Below are positions 1-10,435 of a stretch of DNA of 64,000 bases, piece by piece. The position numbers and the translations under genes were made by a program. The stretch covers positions 6,014,001 to 6,078,000 of the forward strand of contig OX637344.1 in NCBI GenBank assembly GCA_951799405.1, read 5' to 3'. The first letter of the stretch is position 1; each line of letters opens with the position of its first letter. Source of the stretch: Agapetus fuscipes (taxonomy: Eukaryota; Arthropoda; Insecta; Trichoptera; Glossosomatidae). Below the pieces are notes generated by a model. That model made no database searches. It was not told the origin of the DNA and was given only the letters and a program-made list of their open reading frames with translations.

Positions 1-67
1 TCTGACAGCACTAACTTTGATTGTGACCTTAACCGTACCTCTACTGGAGAGCTACTTTCCGGGATCT

Positions 68-322
68 CGTCCCCTTAGTGCTTGTTTGCCTTATGTCTAA
101 CAGAGGTAATTTCACATGAGCAATGTTTGTATGTGTACTGGACCAATGTGTCTTATGAAAACTGTCAATTGATTTAAAAAACATTTAAAATAACTCGTAC
201 ATTATCGTGTTTTACGTTGTTTTCTTAGCTCAGATTGTGTAGAATGTGATTCTTAAGACAATGTCATTGAAAGGTCATCTTTGAATCAAATGGCTGATGA
301 GCTAATCAAGCACTGGGAGAAC
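68..322 (+). mobile_element. MITE-1, copy 1 (TIR element, 255 bp)
   Basis: The element starts near CGTCCCCTTAGTGCTTG, and an imperfect inverted copy of that end (AGTGCTTGATTAG when reversed) lies at 300-318. The flanks GATCT (63-67) and GATCA (323-327) look like a 5-bp target duplication with one change. Three more copies are at 23.6, 24.75 and 46.0 kb. It has no coding capacity. It sits inside a ribozyme-bearing repeat whose uninterrupted version is at 60.88 kb. The class is uncertain; it is a non-autonomous DNA element by structure. Confidence 0.6.
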
Positions 323-359
323 GATCAGTTGCCGTGATCTATGGGAACTGGAGCTTCCG

Positions 360-390
360 TTTCGCGTATGTCTGCAATGGGCTTCTTCAG
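360..390 (-). ncRNA. Hammerhead-like core, eroded copy A
   Basis: On the minus strand this reads CTGAAGA, then a GCCCAT...CATACGC segment, then GAAA: the two conserved boxes of a hammerhead ribozyme around a stem II that has lost pairing. It belongs to the same repeat as the cores at 46.28, 60.93 and 61.09 kb. No cleavage triplet was located. Hammerheads are known in Penelope-like retroelements, which may be the source. Confidence 0.3.
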
Positions 391-858
391 AAACTTAAGT
401 ATCAACAGTTTGCGGGTCATAAGGGTGTATTTACGGTGATGATGGCGTTATTTGACTGCCAAAACTCTTCAGTAGTTTTATGACTTGTCTTTAGTCACGG
501 CTAAGCCAAAACCAGCTGAGAACTATATTTAATTCGATCCAATTACACTAACAAGTCACGAGAATGTTGTGTCGAATCGAATCAGCATACGGCAGGATAC
601 TAAAGCATGCCAGTTTCCGTGTTCCCTATTGCACCACATTTCTCAAATCTTATTCGAACAGATGTTCTCCATTTCCACATAGGTATGTAACACCTTTTCA
701 TTATTATTGGATATTTTCATTTTTATTAACTTAAAATATGATTTCATGAAACACATAGTTTTATTTTCAGAGTTAAATTGCCTAACCTCTATCGAACTTC
801 ATCCGTCCATCATCAGATTCCTCATTTCTCGTTCAAATGCATTATTCATAGACACAGA
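391..858. other. No gene recognised
   Basis: AT-rich sequence with no credible open frame, RNA gene or repeat match elsewhere in the window. Confidence 0.5.
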
Positions 859-985
859 TCCTTAAATTATAGGTTGGCATGAGGCTGGCTAGCCATACTG
901 TTAAAAATATTTCACTTTGACAATGTCATTTTTGTTTTAGGGAAGATTTTACAGTTGCAGGGTGTATGTTCATTTGAAATTTTCA
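859..985 (-). repeat. Rpt-1 fragment
   Basis: Matches the end of Rpt-1 that carries AGGTTGGCATGAGGCTGG, the eroded 'CCATACTGT' block and the 'GTTCATTTGA' block, in the reverse sense. The far half of the unit is missing. Confidence 0.6.
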
Positions 986-1600
986 AAAGTTTTTTTATAA
1001 AACGCTGTGGAAAGCCATTATTAAAAGGCGCTACTTATCTATATTTATTTTTTTAACTTTGTTTTATTCCACTTTTATTGTTATTTATTTAGTCATTCCT
1101 ACCCTTTTTAGGAGAACCTCCATCTTCGGGTAACAAATAATCAATAATCATCATGAGAATACATTTCATACGAATCTTCGATGTTAATCTATCGTTGCAA
1201 CTTAGATTAATCAAACCCGTCTTCCATTGTTTCCAATTTTTTTTTGTACCGCATTTTCGTTGTTAATCTTTAATTCAGTAAGTAATAAACGTTATATTAA
1301 GAAAAGGAGCAACAATGTAATTTATTCTTCGTACAATAAATGTTACGGAGATATCATCAAACTGATTAAGTGCATTGTTCCCAGATAAATGAAACAAATT
1401 ACGTATTATCCGATTGTACGTTACAAATATCATACAGATACAACGACTCCTTTTTTAACTCGTTATGCGCCTGTTCGATAGCTCAGTTTGAATAACACTT
1501 TCTTATGATTAAGAAGACTTATATAGGTTCTATTTCTCATTACTCTGTTTTCGTGTAACTAAGAATGTCTTATGAGGAGATAAGACATTCAGATATCTTG
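986..1600. other. No gene recognised
   Basis: AT-rich DNA with short T and A runs. I see no open frame or repeat that recurs in the window. Confidence 0.5.
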
Positions 1601-1910
1601 GACCGGTCCGTAGTCCGTAGTGGCAACACTTCGGACTCGTAAATGGAAGGTTGTGGATTCGGATCCCGGCGGAGCACACAAAATATACCATTCATATTTC
1701 GAATGTGCTCTTCGCTGAGTTGAAAAATTCATAAATCTTTACCAAAGACCGGTCACTGAAAGTTCCATCCAACCTTACAACAACTGGGTCTTGCTTGAGA
1801 ATTGGCGCTTTCTACAGCGACGACCAAGCTCGCAGAGGGCTCTTGAGGTGTGATACACACAAAAACAGCGCTCACCAAATAAATCATCCTAATATTATTA
1901 TTATTATTAT
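1601..1910 (+). mobile_element. SINE-A, near full-length copy
   Basis: tRNA-derived SINE of about 310 bp. The head holds an A-box-like TAGTCCGTAGTGGCAACAC and a B-box-like GGATTCGGATCCC. The body contains ACCAAAGACCGGTCAC and GGGTCTTGCTTGAGAATTGG. The 3' part reads CTTGAGGTGTGATACACAC, and the tail is (ATT)n. Head, body and tail are all present. The 3' part matches the end of the L2-like LINE at 57.66-58.16 kb, which suggests that LINE mobilised it. Confidence 0.8.
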
Positions 1911-1920
1911 ACAAAGCGAA

Positions 1921-2011
1921 AAAACATGGCCACCCGTGAACAGCTGATCTCTACATTTTGAATGAAGAATATTTGACAGACTGATCAGCTATGCACGCGT
2001 GGCTATGTTTT
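1921..2011. repeat. Imperfect inverted repeat
   Basis: Arms of about 30 bp, AAAACATGGCCACCCGTG and its inverted partner near CACGCGTGGCTATGTTTT, around a 30-bp centre. The motif GTGAACAGCTGAT recurs inside MITE-5 at 58.55 kb, so this may be an eroded relative of it. Confidence 0.5.
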
Positions 2012-2308
2012 AATAATCTTCGAAAATAAAGATCTTATTTGTTACAGACAAAAGTGAAATGAAAAAAAGACTTGAAACAGGGGTGGCATTGGTAAAAGTG
2101 AAACATTTTTTATCTAAACCTGTCCAGAAACATAAAACTAAACCTGTAAGACGAGCTATCCCTTATTTGCAAAGAAGAATGCAATTCACCAATCTATTTG
2201 GCAAGACACACGTATCAACATCATCAATCAATTATACAATGTTTTTTTTTCTGAATTATCATTTAATTATTATCCAATGACATCTGCTGAACCAGGGTTA
2301 GTGTTATA

Positions 2309-2380
2309 GACAAAATGGAGGCAGCTCTGTCGTGGCTCTGACCACCCCTAGCGGAATTGCGACAGAGTTACAGTTACAAG
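2309..2380 (+). mobile_element. RTE-like LINE, 3' end fragment
   Basis: Matches the last coding bases and the 3' end of the RTE-like LINE family (compare 48.91-48.99 kb): a block with CACCCCTAGCGGAAT followed by a short ACAGTT-type tail. Only the extreme 3' end is present. Confidence 0.65.
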
Positions 2381-2769
2381 AAATTGCGTTAGTTAAAAAA
2401 ACACAAATTCGAGGGGGAAAGTTTTTTTAACCGCTTGACTGTAGCATCTGTTATTTTTTATATTTTGACGTGATATCTTGCCTGTGGTAATGAACGGGTT
2501 ACAATATACTTTTCACCGTTATAATTTCATGTAGGCGCCTTATATATACACCTACATACATCGGATCATTACATACTTATTCTTTTTTAATGACTCCCTT
2601 ATCGGAATCAATAAATCATTGTATCCGAGGAATGATTTATTTTACACGGATCTGTTTTAAAAAAAAATATCTCAAATGTAATAAGTTAATATTATAATAC
2701 ATTGAATGAAAATACCATTCCTTTCTCTTTTCATTTCCATCCTCCAACCTTTCTTGCTCTGAGAAATCA
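2381..2769. other. No gene recognised
   Basis: AT-rich, with no open frame or recurrent repeat seen. Confidence 0.5.
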
Positions 2770-3006
2770 ATCTATAATCTAAGTTACAAAGATATATTAA
2801 CATTCATATTAAATGCATGCCCACAAACAGACACGTGTAAGTTCGCGCTCACAAATAGTGCATGTGTACCTACTTACAAATTAAAATCCAAATCCAAACC
2901 TCAAATGAACATAATTCCTGCAACTTTTACCAGCCTTCCCTAAAATAGGGGTACATTTTTTACAGTATGGTTTTCCAGCCTCATTCCAACCTATAAGTCA
3001 AGAATC
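2770..3006 (+). repeat. Rpt-1, near full-length copy
   Basis: Rpt-1 is a roughly 245-bp interspersed unit. In this sense it starts TATAATCTAAGTTGCAA and contains GCATGCCCACAAACAGACAC, CCTCAAATGAACATAA and a CAGTATGG block. It ends CAACCTATAAGTCAAGGAAT. I see no terminal inverted repeat or tRNA-like head in most copies, so the class is unknown. It is the most abundant repeat in the window. This copy has lost part of the GGGGTGACATTGGC block. Confidence 0.7.
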
Positions 3007-3264
3007 TCTGAGCAATAATAAAGGTAGTAAATACCAGAAGCGCTATTCTGCTAAATTCCTTACACTTTGGATATCAATCCAAATCGGAGCTTGCTAGCGC
3101 TTGTAAAAGAATTTCATAGATATAAAATCACAATAGACCTTATTTTTGGACAGGAATCGCTATCTCGTCGCGTTAAGGTCGTAAGGAATGCATAATAGCG
3201 CTTCAGATATTTTTTTTAGCAGTTTGTCATAACAGCATCCTCCTTTAGCTGTCGGCGACGTTCA

Positions 3265-3976
3265 GCTTAAGAGCCCTACATACCCTGAAACTGCCGTTTT
3301 TGTATCTTACACTTTATGGTCTTAGCAAAAGAGTGACAGTTATGAAAAAAATCAAGGATGTTAATTAATTTTTTATCTTAATTATAAAGTTTAAACAAAA
3401 TATATAACTTAAAAATTGCCACCACAAAAAAATATTTAAAATAATACGTTTTTTTCACTTCCGTAGCCACTGTCTCGTGTGTGCTATGTTTTGGAAATAT
3501 TTTTTTTCTTTCTATTTATAGAACTATACATTGTCTATTGTAGTATCGAAACAGTTTTTTTTATAATATCAATAGTTTTTGAGTAAATGGGAAAAAACTG
3601 TGTTCTTCGATTTAATTAAAATTTAATTCATCAAGTAGTTTCAGTTTTTCCATATTTACTCAAAAACTATTGACATTATAAAAAAAATGTTTCGATACTA
3701 CACTAGACAATGTATAGTTCTATAAATAGAAAGAAAAAAAATATTTCCAAAACATAGCACACACGAGACAGTGGCTACGGAAGTGAAAAAAACGTATTAT
3801 TTTAAATATTTTTTTGTGGTGGCAATTTTTAAGTTATATATTTTTTTTAAACTTTATAATTAAGATAAAAAATTAATTAACATCCTTGATTTTTTTCATT
3901 ACTGTCACTCTTTTGCTAAGACCATAAAGTGTAAGATACAAAAACGGCAGATTCAGGGTATGTAGGGCTCTTAAGC
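3265..3976. mobile_element. Fold-back element, 336-bp arms
   Basis: Two near-identical inverted arms (3265-3600 and 3642-3976) flank a 41-bp loop. The outer ends are GCTTAAGAGCCCTACATACC and its inverse. The element has no coding potential and no clear target duplication. The right half recurs inside a different element at 25284-25629, and the block TTATGGTCTTAGCAAAAGAG recurs at 4.78 kb. A long-TIR or fold-back DNA transposon derivative is the likeliest class. Confidence 0.8.
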
Positions 3977-4680
3977 CGTGTATAGGTTATGGTTATAATC
4001 CTAGGTTAACATCCGTTTTCTTTATGCTAGAATATTTTTTTGAAGTACTGAAAATAAAGAGTTACTCGTTAGTACTCGTATCCAAGATTATTTTTTCGTG
4101 TTACATCCATTAGCCGGCAGAAAACTTGTTTCCAACATATTATTACAGCTTTTCAGGCGAGTACATGTGTAGTTGGCGCTTTGGTCCTCACAGTGTCCGA
4201 GAAGCTTTTAGATCTTTCAGGAAGGAAAGTTTGTAAGTTGCTTGCACAGCCCGAGCTTATTTATGTCGAAAGCTTTTAGGATCTCAGTGTGCGGAAATAA
4301 AAATAAAAACACTTCCGAGAAAGTGTATCTAATCACCAAGTGGCTAGAACAGAGTGTTTGTACGACAAATATTGCTGAAAAAAAGCTCTATTTAAGTATA
4401 GTACATACTACATTCTTATGTACCGAACCGTAGTACGAGTTGTAAAACTTTAGTGTAAAGTAAAATTTACGGTAAGTATTGAAGCACACCATGGCATGGA
4501 GCACACCTGACTAACTTGACTTGACTTAGGTAGGGTAGACCGAGGCGAATCTTGACTTGACTTAGGTATAGGTTAGAAAGAACTTATTGACTAATATTTT
4601 GGTATGAGGCTGACCCCCAGTGGTGTAACCCATCACCTTCCAATTATAAGTACAAAGCGGGAACCACTAGATAACGAACA
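3977..4680. other. No gene; one arm-like repeat at 4431-4480
   Basis: No credible gene. A block at 4431-4480 (GTACGAGTTGTAAAACTTTA) is a diverged copy of the arm of the hairpin at 4681-4921. Short 'TTGACTTGACTTAGG' repeats lie at 4517-4570. Confidence 0.5.
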
Positions 4681-4921
4681 GTACCCTTAGTACGAGTTGC
4701 AAAACTTGAGTAAAGTAAAGTTTACGGAAATATTAAAGAGTGATTTTCCCCAAAATCTGCTGTTTTTATTTCTTACACTTTATGGTCTTAGCAAAAGAGT
4801 TACAGTGATGAAGAAAATTAAGTTCAAACAGACAAAAATGTCAGATTTTGGGGAAAACCACTCTTTAAGACTTTCCGTAAACTTTACTTTACTCGAGTTT
4901 TGCAACTCGTACTCGGGGTAC
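4681..4921. mobile_element. Small fold-back element related to the 3.3-kb one
   Basis: Inverted arms of about 85 bp (4681-4766 and 4840-4921) that begin GTACCCTTAGTACGAG and include TTTTCCCCAAAATCTG. The centre carries TTATGGTCTTAGCAAAAGAG, also present twice in the fold-back at 3265-3976 and once at 25.58 kb, although the outer arms differ completely. The two overlapping small open frames across it are by-products of the palindrome. Confidence 0.65.
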
Positions 4922-5067
4922 CGTATGCGTACGGAAGACTGAACTGTTGAATTGTTTTACTGTTGAAGAACTTTGTTTTATTTTATTGCTAGTATATCTT
5001 TCATCTATAACTAAAGCTACAATTATAGAGTAAAATTTAAGATTTATATTTAATGATGACTTATAGG

Positions 5068-5221
5068 TTCCTTGACTTATAGGTTGGTATGCGGCTGACC
5101 AAATGAACATAAGCCCTGCAACTCTTGCCGATCTTCCCTGAAGCAGGGGTGACATTGGCAAAGTGAACCATTTTTTACAGTATGGGTGGTCAGCCGCATA
5201 CCAACCTATCAGTCAAGGAAT
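5068..5221. repeat. Rpt-1 half unit in palindromic form
   Basis: The Rpt-1 end CCTTGACTTATAGGTTGG occurs at both edges in inverted orientation, about 33 bp per arm, around the central GTGACATTGGCAAAGTG block. Other copies have this end only once, so this copy arose by inversion or is a snap-back derivative. Confidence 0.7.
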
Positions 5222-5700
5222 ACAAGCAATTAATACAATCAAATATATAAAACACATAAACTCTAAACAATTAAACAGTAAAAAATTAAAAAACTACAAA
5301 ACATTTTTTTAATATAAATGATATAAAAATTATGTTTATATGTTCAAAACAAGTATTCAAGGAGTTAACGTTAATTATAGACATAGCTGATTACACAGAG
5401 AGATTTTATTGTTTGCTATAGTTTTCATGACTAATTAAAGTTAGCAATTATGAATTCCTTGTTTAATGGAAAGTACAGAAATGTGTGCAAAATTAAATCA
5501 AATGCATTTATAGACTTAATGATTCAATGGCAAAAAGATCAAAGTTCCGAAAGGCCATAAATGAGTTTAAAGCAATTTGACATTTGTAGTTTAATGGGCA
5601 GTAAATTATTTCATTACAAGGAAGTCTTTCATTACAACCTCGCTGCTCGTGGAAAACAAAGCGTACAATTATTGAAATATCAAATCAGTAAAAATATTTA
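5222..5700. other. No gene recognised
   Basis: AT-rich spacer before the LINE. A 64-codon open frame at 5561-5755 has no endonuclease-like motif and is not supported as a gene. Confidence 0.5.
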
Positions 5701-8283
5701 TTGTACGGATTTCTTGCTTGTAAAATATCTTCAGGCGATCACCAGATATTGCTGATTTCTATATATCGACCTGGGTCAAATCAGATTGTGAATGAATTCT
5801 TTGATGAAATGAGAACACTACTGGAACATTTTTCAAGTTTTTCTACTAGAGTTATAATAACAGGTGACCTAAATATACGTTTCGATAGAGATACTGATCG
5901 TCATGCAATAAAACTCACTTGTTTACTTGAGGACTTCCAGTACTGTCAATGGGTCAGTGGATCTACGCACAGTGCTGGTGGTACATTGGATGTCCTTATT
6001 TCACAGAATGACCAAGAGCTAAATGCCCATGTCCACGATGTTGGTTTCTCGGACCACAGACTTGTAAGCGCTGATATTAAATCCACTCTATCTACTGCCT
6101 TGAAATTTACTTCTCAGAAAGTTAGAGCATGGCGAAAGTTTGATTATGCATCTTTTGAAAGGGACTTAAGCGTGACGCCACTCTGTGACAAAGTTGAAAA
6201 TCTTGATAATGACGTTGACAACTTGATTGCACTCTATAATTGTGAATTGACTGCACTTTTAAATATTCTTGCACCTTTACACCAGGTAAATCGTAAAATC
6301 CGAAGGTCTGACGTTTGGTTTGACGAAGATTGTATTGATAGAAAACGTTTCATGCGAAGGTGTGAAAACCAGTTCAGAAGAAGTGGCTCTGAAGAAGATC
6401 ATGATCATTGGCTGGAGGCGCAGAGGGTTTATAAGTCTACTATCCAGTCAAAACAGCGAGAATACTGGGCAGATCTTGTAAATGGCGCCAGGGATTCTAG
6501 GACTCTATGGAATTGCCTGAACACTGTGACTGCGAGGAAAAATCAAAAAGTAGTTTCAAAAAAATCTGCTCTTGATCTTGAGAATTTTTTTAACGATAAG
6601 ATTTTGAAAATACAGTCAGAAGTTGGTGCATATGTGGGTGCTGATGTAAGTGAAGAAAGGTTTTCAAGAGACTCTTCTGTAAAACTTGAAGATTTCACTC
6701 TTACAACAGAAGAAGAGGTTGACAAGATAATCACAACTTCGAAAAATAAACAGTGTGCCCTAGACCCAATTCCTGTATGGCTTCTGAAAAAATGTAGAGG
6801 GTTATTGCTAAGGTTTTTTGTTCACCTGATAAATTTAACCATTGTGTCAGGAAATGTTCCTCAGGCTTTGAAGACTGCATGCGTAGTGCCAATTCTGAAG
6901 AAACGTTGCGCTGATCCTGATTCTGAGGAAAATTACAGACCTATTTCCAATATTCCCTATCTGGCAAAGCTGCTGGAAAGAATCATCTTGAGAAGACTGA
7001 CGAAATTCTTAACGGAAAATAATCTATGGCCTACGAGACAGTCAGCTTATAGGAGCCACCACTCTACAGAGACCAGCTTGGCCAAGCTTATTTCAGATAT
7101 CGTTACCTACAATGAACAAGGGAAGCTTACTCTCCTGTGCCTACTGGATATGAGTGCAGCTTTTGATACGGTTGACCATAACCTACTTCTTGGGGAACTG
7201 CATCAGAGGTTTGGTGTACGAGACTCTGCCCACCGTTGGTTGAGTTCCTACCTGTCTGGTAGAAGGCAGACTGTCTGTTTTGGTGAAGATGAGACTCCCG
7301 AGCGCCTGCTGGAGGTCGGAGTTCCGCAGGGATCAATCCTTGGACCTATTCTGTTTGTACTGTACACTGCGGGAATCCAAGACATTGCTCTGTCATTTGG
7401 GCTCAATGTTAGCTGCTATGCAGATGACATACAAATGTATGCACCTTGTGAGGTTGCTGACAGGTGTCAACTTGAAATGAAATTTCAAAGTTGTTTTGAC
7501 AAGATGCTTAGTTGGTTAGCATCTAAGAAGCTGTGTCTGAATCCTGACAAAACAGAGGTTATATGGTTTGCTTCGAGAAGAAGACAGCATTTGATACCTG
7601 TCGGTGACCTGGCTGTTGGTGGGGTGTGTGTAAGGCCTAGCACATCCGTAAGGATTCTTGGAGCCGTCGTGGACAGTGGCCTGTCAATGGAGCAGCATAT
7701 CGGTACCACAGTTGGGTCTTGCTTTTATCATCTTAGACAGATCAAGACAGTCAAACGATACTTACCGAATGACTGTTTAAAAACCTTAATATCTTCACTG
7801 ATTCTGTCTAGGATTGATTATTGCAACGCGATTCTGATAGGTTTGCCACATACGCAGCTGAACAGGCTGCAGTCTGTAATGAGGGCGTCAGCGCGTGTTG
7901 TGTTCGGTGCTGGAAAATACGACAGCTGTACACCTCTCCTGCGGGATCTACATTGGTTACCGTTTGAGGCCCGAATACAATACAAAGTGTGTACCCTCAT
8001 GTACAAGGCTGTCACTGGTGTGGCGCCAGATTATATCAGGGAGATGTGCTGTTTCAGAGATTTGGGGGACAGGCATCGTGCTCTGCGATCTGCGCAGAGT
8101 GCGGCCCATGAGCTGGTTCTGCCGTACAGAGTACGAAAAACTTTCTATGGGGATCGTGCTCTGTGCCATGCAGGTCCCAAGCTCTGGAATGAGTTGCCTC
8201 TGATTCTCAGGCAGGCCTCTGACCTCGACGGTTTCAAGCGAAGCCTAAAGACACACCTATTTGAGAATTTTTATAATATTTGA
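5701..8283 (+). CDS. LINE ORF2 remnant: partial endonuclease plus reverse transcriptase
   Basis: 860 codons without a stop. Residues 20-125 are the C-terminal half of an exonuclease-endonuclease-phosphatase fold, with IYRPGS, GDLNIRFDRD and SDHRLV. The RT runs from about residue 385 (NYRPIS) through motif A LLDMSAAFDTVD near 481 and motif B GVPQGSILGP, to motif C YADD near 573. The tail has LHWLPFEARIQYKV and GPKLWNELP, as in L2/CR1 proteins. The frame opens at a TTG because the true start has been lost with the 5' end, so this is not a complete protein. The endonuclease would nick target DNA and the RT would prime there. All visible RT catalytic residues are kept, so the copy is fairly young. 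Confidence 0.85.
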   Translation: MYGFLACKISSGDHQILLISIYRPGSNQIVNEFFDEMRTLLEHFSSFSTRVIITGDLNIRFDRDTDRHAIKLTCLLEDFQYCQWVSGSTHSAGGTLDVLISQNDQELNAHVHDVGFSDHRLVSADIKSTLSTALKFTSQKVRAWRKFDYASFERDLSVTPLCDKVENLDNDVDNLIALYNCELTALLNILAPLHQVNRKIRRSDVWFDEDCIDRKRFMRRCENQFRRSGSEEDHDHWLEAQRVYKSTIQSKQREYWADLVNGARDSRTLWNCLNTVTARKNQKVVSKKSALDLENFFNDKILKIQSEVGAYVGADVSEERFSRDSSVKLEDFTLTTEEEVDKIITTSKNKQCALDPIPVWLLKKCRGLLLRFFVHLINLTIVSGNVPQALKTACVVPILKKRCADPDSEENYRPISNIPYLAKLLERIILRRLTKFLTENNLWPTRQSAYRSHHSTETSLAKLISDIVTYNEQGKLTLLCLLDMSAAFDTVDHNLLLGELHQRFGVRDSAHRWLSSYLSGRRQTVCFGEDETPERLLEVGVPQGSILGPILFVLYTAGIQDIALSFGLNVSCYADDIQMYAPCEVADRCQLEMKFQSCFDKMLSWLASKKLCLNPDKTEVIWFASRRRQHLIPVGDLAVGGVCVRPSTSVRILGAVVDSGLSMEQHIGTTVGSCFYHLRQIKTVKRYLPNDCLKTLISSLILSRIDYCNAILIGLPHTQLNRLQSVMRASARVVFGAGKYDSCTPLLRDLHWLPFEARIQYKVCTLMYKAVTGVAPDYIREMCCFRDLGDRHRALRSAQSAAHELVLPYRVRKTFYGDRALCHAGPKLWNELPLILRQASDLDGFKRSLKTHLFENFYNI

Positions 8284-8525
8284 CTATTTTTTGACTCTTT
8301 TAATTTAATTTGTATAATTTTTTACTTTTTAATTTCATTATTTGACCTAGCGACATTTTTATTTAATTTCATTGTTCTGTTATTTTAAAATTGTTTTTAA
8401 TTCTGTTTTCAATTTTACATTGTATTATATTTTATTTTATAATCTAATATTTGTAAAGCGCCCTCGAGGTGATGTCACATGACGGCGCTGTATAAATTAC
8501 CAAAAATTAAATTAAATTAAATTTG
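5701..8525 (+). mobile_element. L2/CR1-like LINE, 5'-truncated
   Basis: Covers the endonuclease C-terminal part, the whole RT, the C-terminal region and a 3' UTR. The 3' end has the paired GCGCCCTCGAGGTGATG...GGCGCTGTATAAATT arrangement typical of CR1/L2 ends, then (AATTA)n-type repeats to about 8523. The 5' end falls inside the endonuclease, as expected from incomplete reverse transcription. No flanking duplication was identified. Confidence 0.85.
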
Positions 8526-9261
8526 ACGGATAATTGTAGAAAGGTTGGAGTAAAAGGTCTAATATAAAAATAGTACCCTATGATTCTCATAAATTTGTCA
8601 CGGAAACAAGTAACCTGTCGTGAGAGTATCTCGCATTGTTATCTGTCTCCCTCGAACTTGTTTTTTTAATGCATCCGTCTCTTTTCCTCGCAAAATCGAA
8701 ATATCTACCTGTATGGCACCTTAGGAAATCGATGTTTAAAAATTATATCAAACAGCAAAACGTGAAAGATAAAAATAATATAAGTTACAAGTAAATACGT
8801 AATACGAAAAATGTATGAAAACCAAAACGCTCACTGGAAGCGCTTAATGAGTGGTAGTGAGTTTTTACGTGTAATAAAAAAACATTACATAAACTTCCGT
8901 CGGTCGCGTAATTCGAAAAATGTATGAAAACTAAATCACTCACTAAGAGTGCCGTCGTTTATTCTATACGATTTCGATTATGCGATCAAAGGGAATTTAC
9001 GTAACTGATTTATAAACTCGGGTTGCTGATAGCAATCTGAAACGTAAAACCTTTATTGGTCATTGTTCGATGATCACTCGCCAAAAGCTCGCAGTGTTGC
9101 CACCCTCGGGCTGAAATGGCGGCAAAGTTAATACTGCTGCCATTAAAAAAAAATGCATTACTCCGATAGGTATATAATTTACCAACCAAAGAGCTTTATG
9201 GAAGAATCGTTACGCGATTTTGTTCACACCTTTACCGCGAGTATAAAACATAACGTAAATC
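8526..9261. other. No gene; Rpt-2-like segments at 8800-8990
   Basis: No gene seen. At 8800-8960 two blocks of GAAAAATGTATGAAAAC followed by CACTGGAAGCGCT or similar match the Rpt-2 family, apparently as a degenerate tandem pair. Confidence 0.5.
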
Positions 9262-9366
9262 ACACCTCGATTGCGTAAATTGATAATGCATGAAACATGC
9301 GTATGCATCCCCAATGGGTGATTTTGTTTTCAAACGTTTTTTAGATTAATTATGCAATCGAGGTGT
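9262..9366. repeat. Rpt-2, hairpin form
   Basis: Inverted ends ACACCTCGATTGCGTAA and TTATGCAATCGAGGTGT enclose a diverged core with GCATGAAACATG. Rpt-2 is a short TIR-like repeat recognised by TATAAAACATAGCGTAAA, GAAAACTAAAACGCTCACT and GGAGGCGCTG blocks. It has about ten copies here. Confidence 0.6.
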
Positions 9367-10105
9367 TTTTGCGGGGTATTGTATAATATCTTCAGGGTAG
9401 GTACTTGTTGTTATTTTTGCATTGTCGTTATGTAACGGTACATTTTGGATTTTATTTTTTGTACGAATAAAAGGTGTTTTGTTATGATTGTTAAAAAAAA
9501 AATCATTTTAAAAAAAACAAGAACATGCTCCTGTTTTCATAGAAAATAAAAAAAAACCCTCTTATAAGTGCATTACTATTATTTTCTTCCAAATCTTATC
9601 ACTCATGAAAAAGTACACATTTGATCTAAATTTATTGTAAACCCCTCACCACCCACAATTCTTCAGTCTCTTTTTGGTGCGGTGTATTGTGGAAATCATA
9701 AATCTATCGTGCATTAGAATCAAGAAACAAAATGTTTTTAAAAAATCCTATAATAATAAAAAAATGAATACATTTGAAGACACAAAAAAAAGGAATTTTG
9801 TAAATTGCCATACTCAGCACATTGTTGTATGAAACACGTAGTTATATCTTGATTACTTGGGTCTACCTTTTTAGACCTTTTGACCCCATCTCTTCTGCAG
9901 ACAAGAGGACGACCCTTTGCCTCCTAAAAAACCTGCAGAGGTCTCAATTCAAATAAAACACACCTACACTGGCGTGGGTCTACCAATATCAGCTTGTTCA
10001 AGCTATTCCTTTTATGTTGTGTTCCTGGATACAGTATTTCGTTATGTATAGAATAAAAAACGGATGTTACAGAATGTGATAAAGAGAAGAACGGATTCAT
10101 CAACG
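9367..10105. other. No gene recognised
   Basis: AT-rich, with A-runs and short T-runs. I found no supported frame or RNA gene. Confidence 0.5.
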
Positions 10106-10224
10106 TTTTGTCAAAGTCGTTTCCGCAGTTATCAGGAGACGCATCTCTTCTTCTATGGTTTTTGCCAGTTAGTTCGTGCTTCTTCGTCGAAGAAGAGATG
10201 ACCTGGGATACGACTTTGACGAAA
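10106..10224. repeat. Inverted pair of weak hammerhead-like segments (locus F)
   Basis: The segments CAACGTTTTGTCAAAGTCG (10101-10119) and CGACTTTGACGAAACGCTG (10211-10229) are inverted copies. They are bordered internally by box-like CTGATAA (minus strand, 10129-10135) and CTGGGAT (plus). The arrangement matches loci C, D and E, but stem II pairing is not evident, so this is an eroded or different version. Confidence 0.4.
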
Positions 10225-10435
10225 CGCTGAGACTTCCTTTCTTCTCTTTAACACGGATTATAAAGTCTGCTCTTACTTCTAGTTTTTTTCTCGGCAGGCA
10301 AACTTAACATTTCTATGAGATTACGGTACTTAGCAACAAATAAGAATATATTTGGTTGCCTTTTTTCTTCAACATGGCCGTATGTCATCACATTCTTCTT
10401 TCTCATTTTCAATATGCCGAGTCTTTTATTATTTG

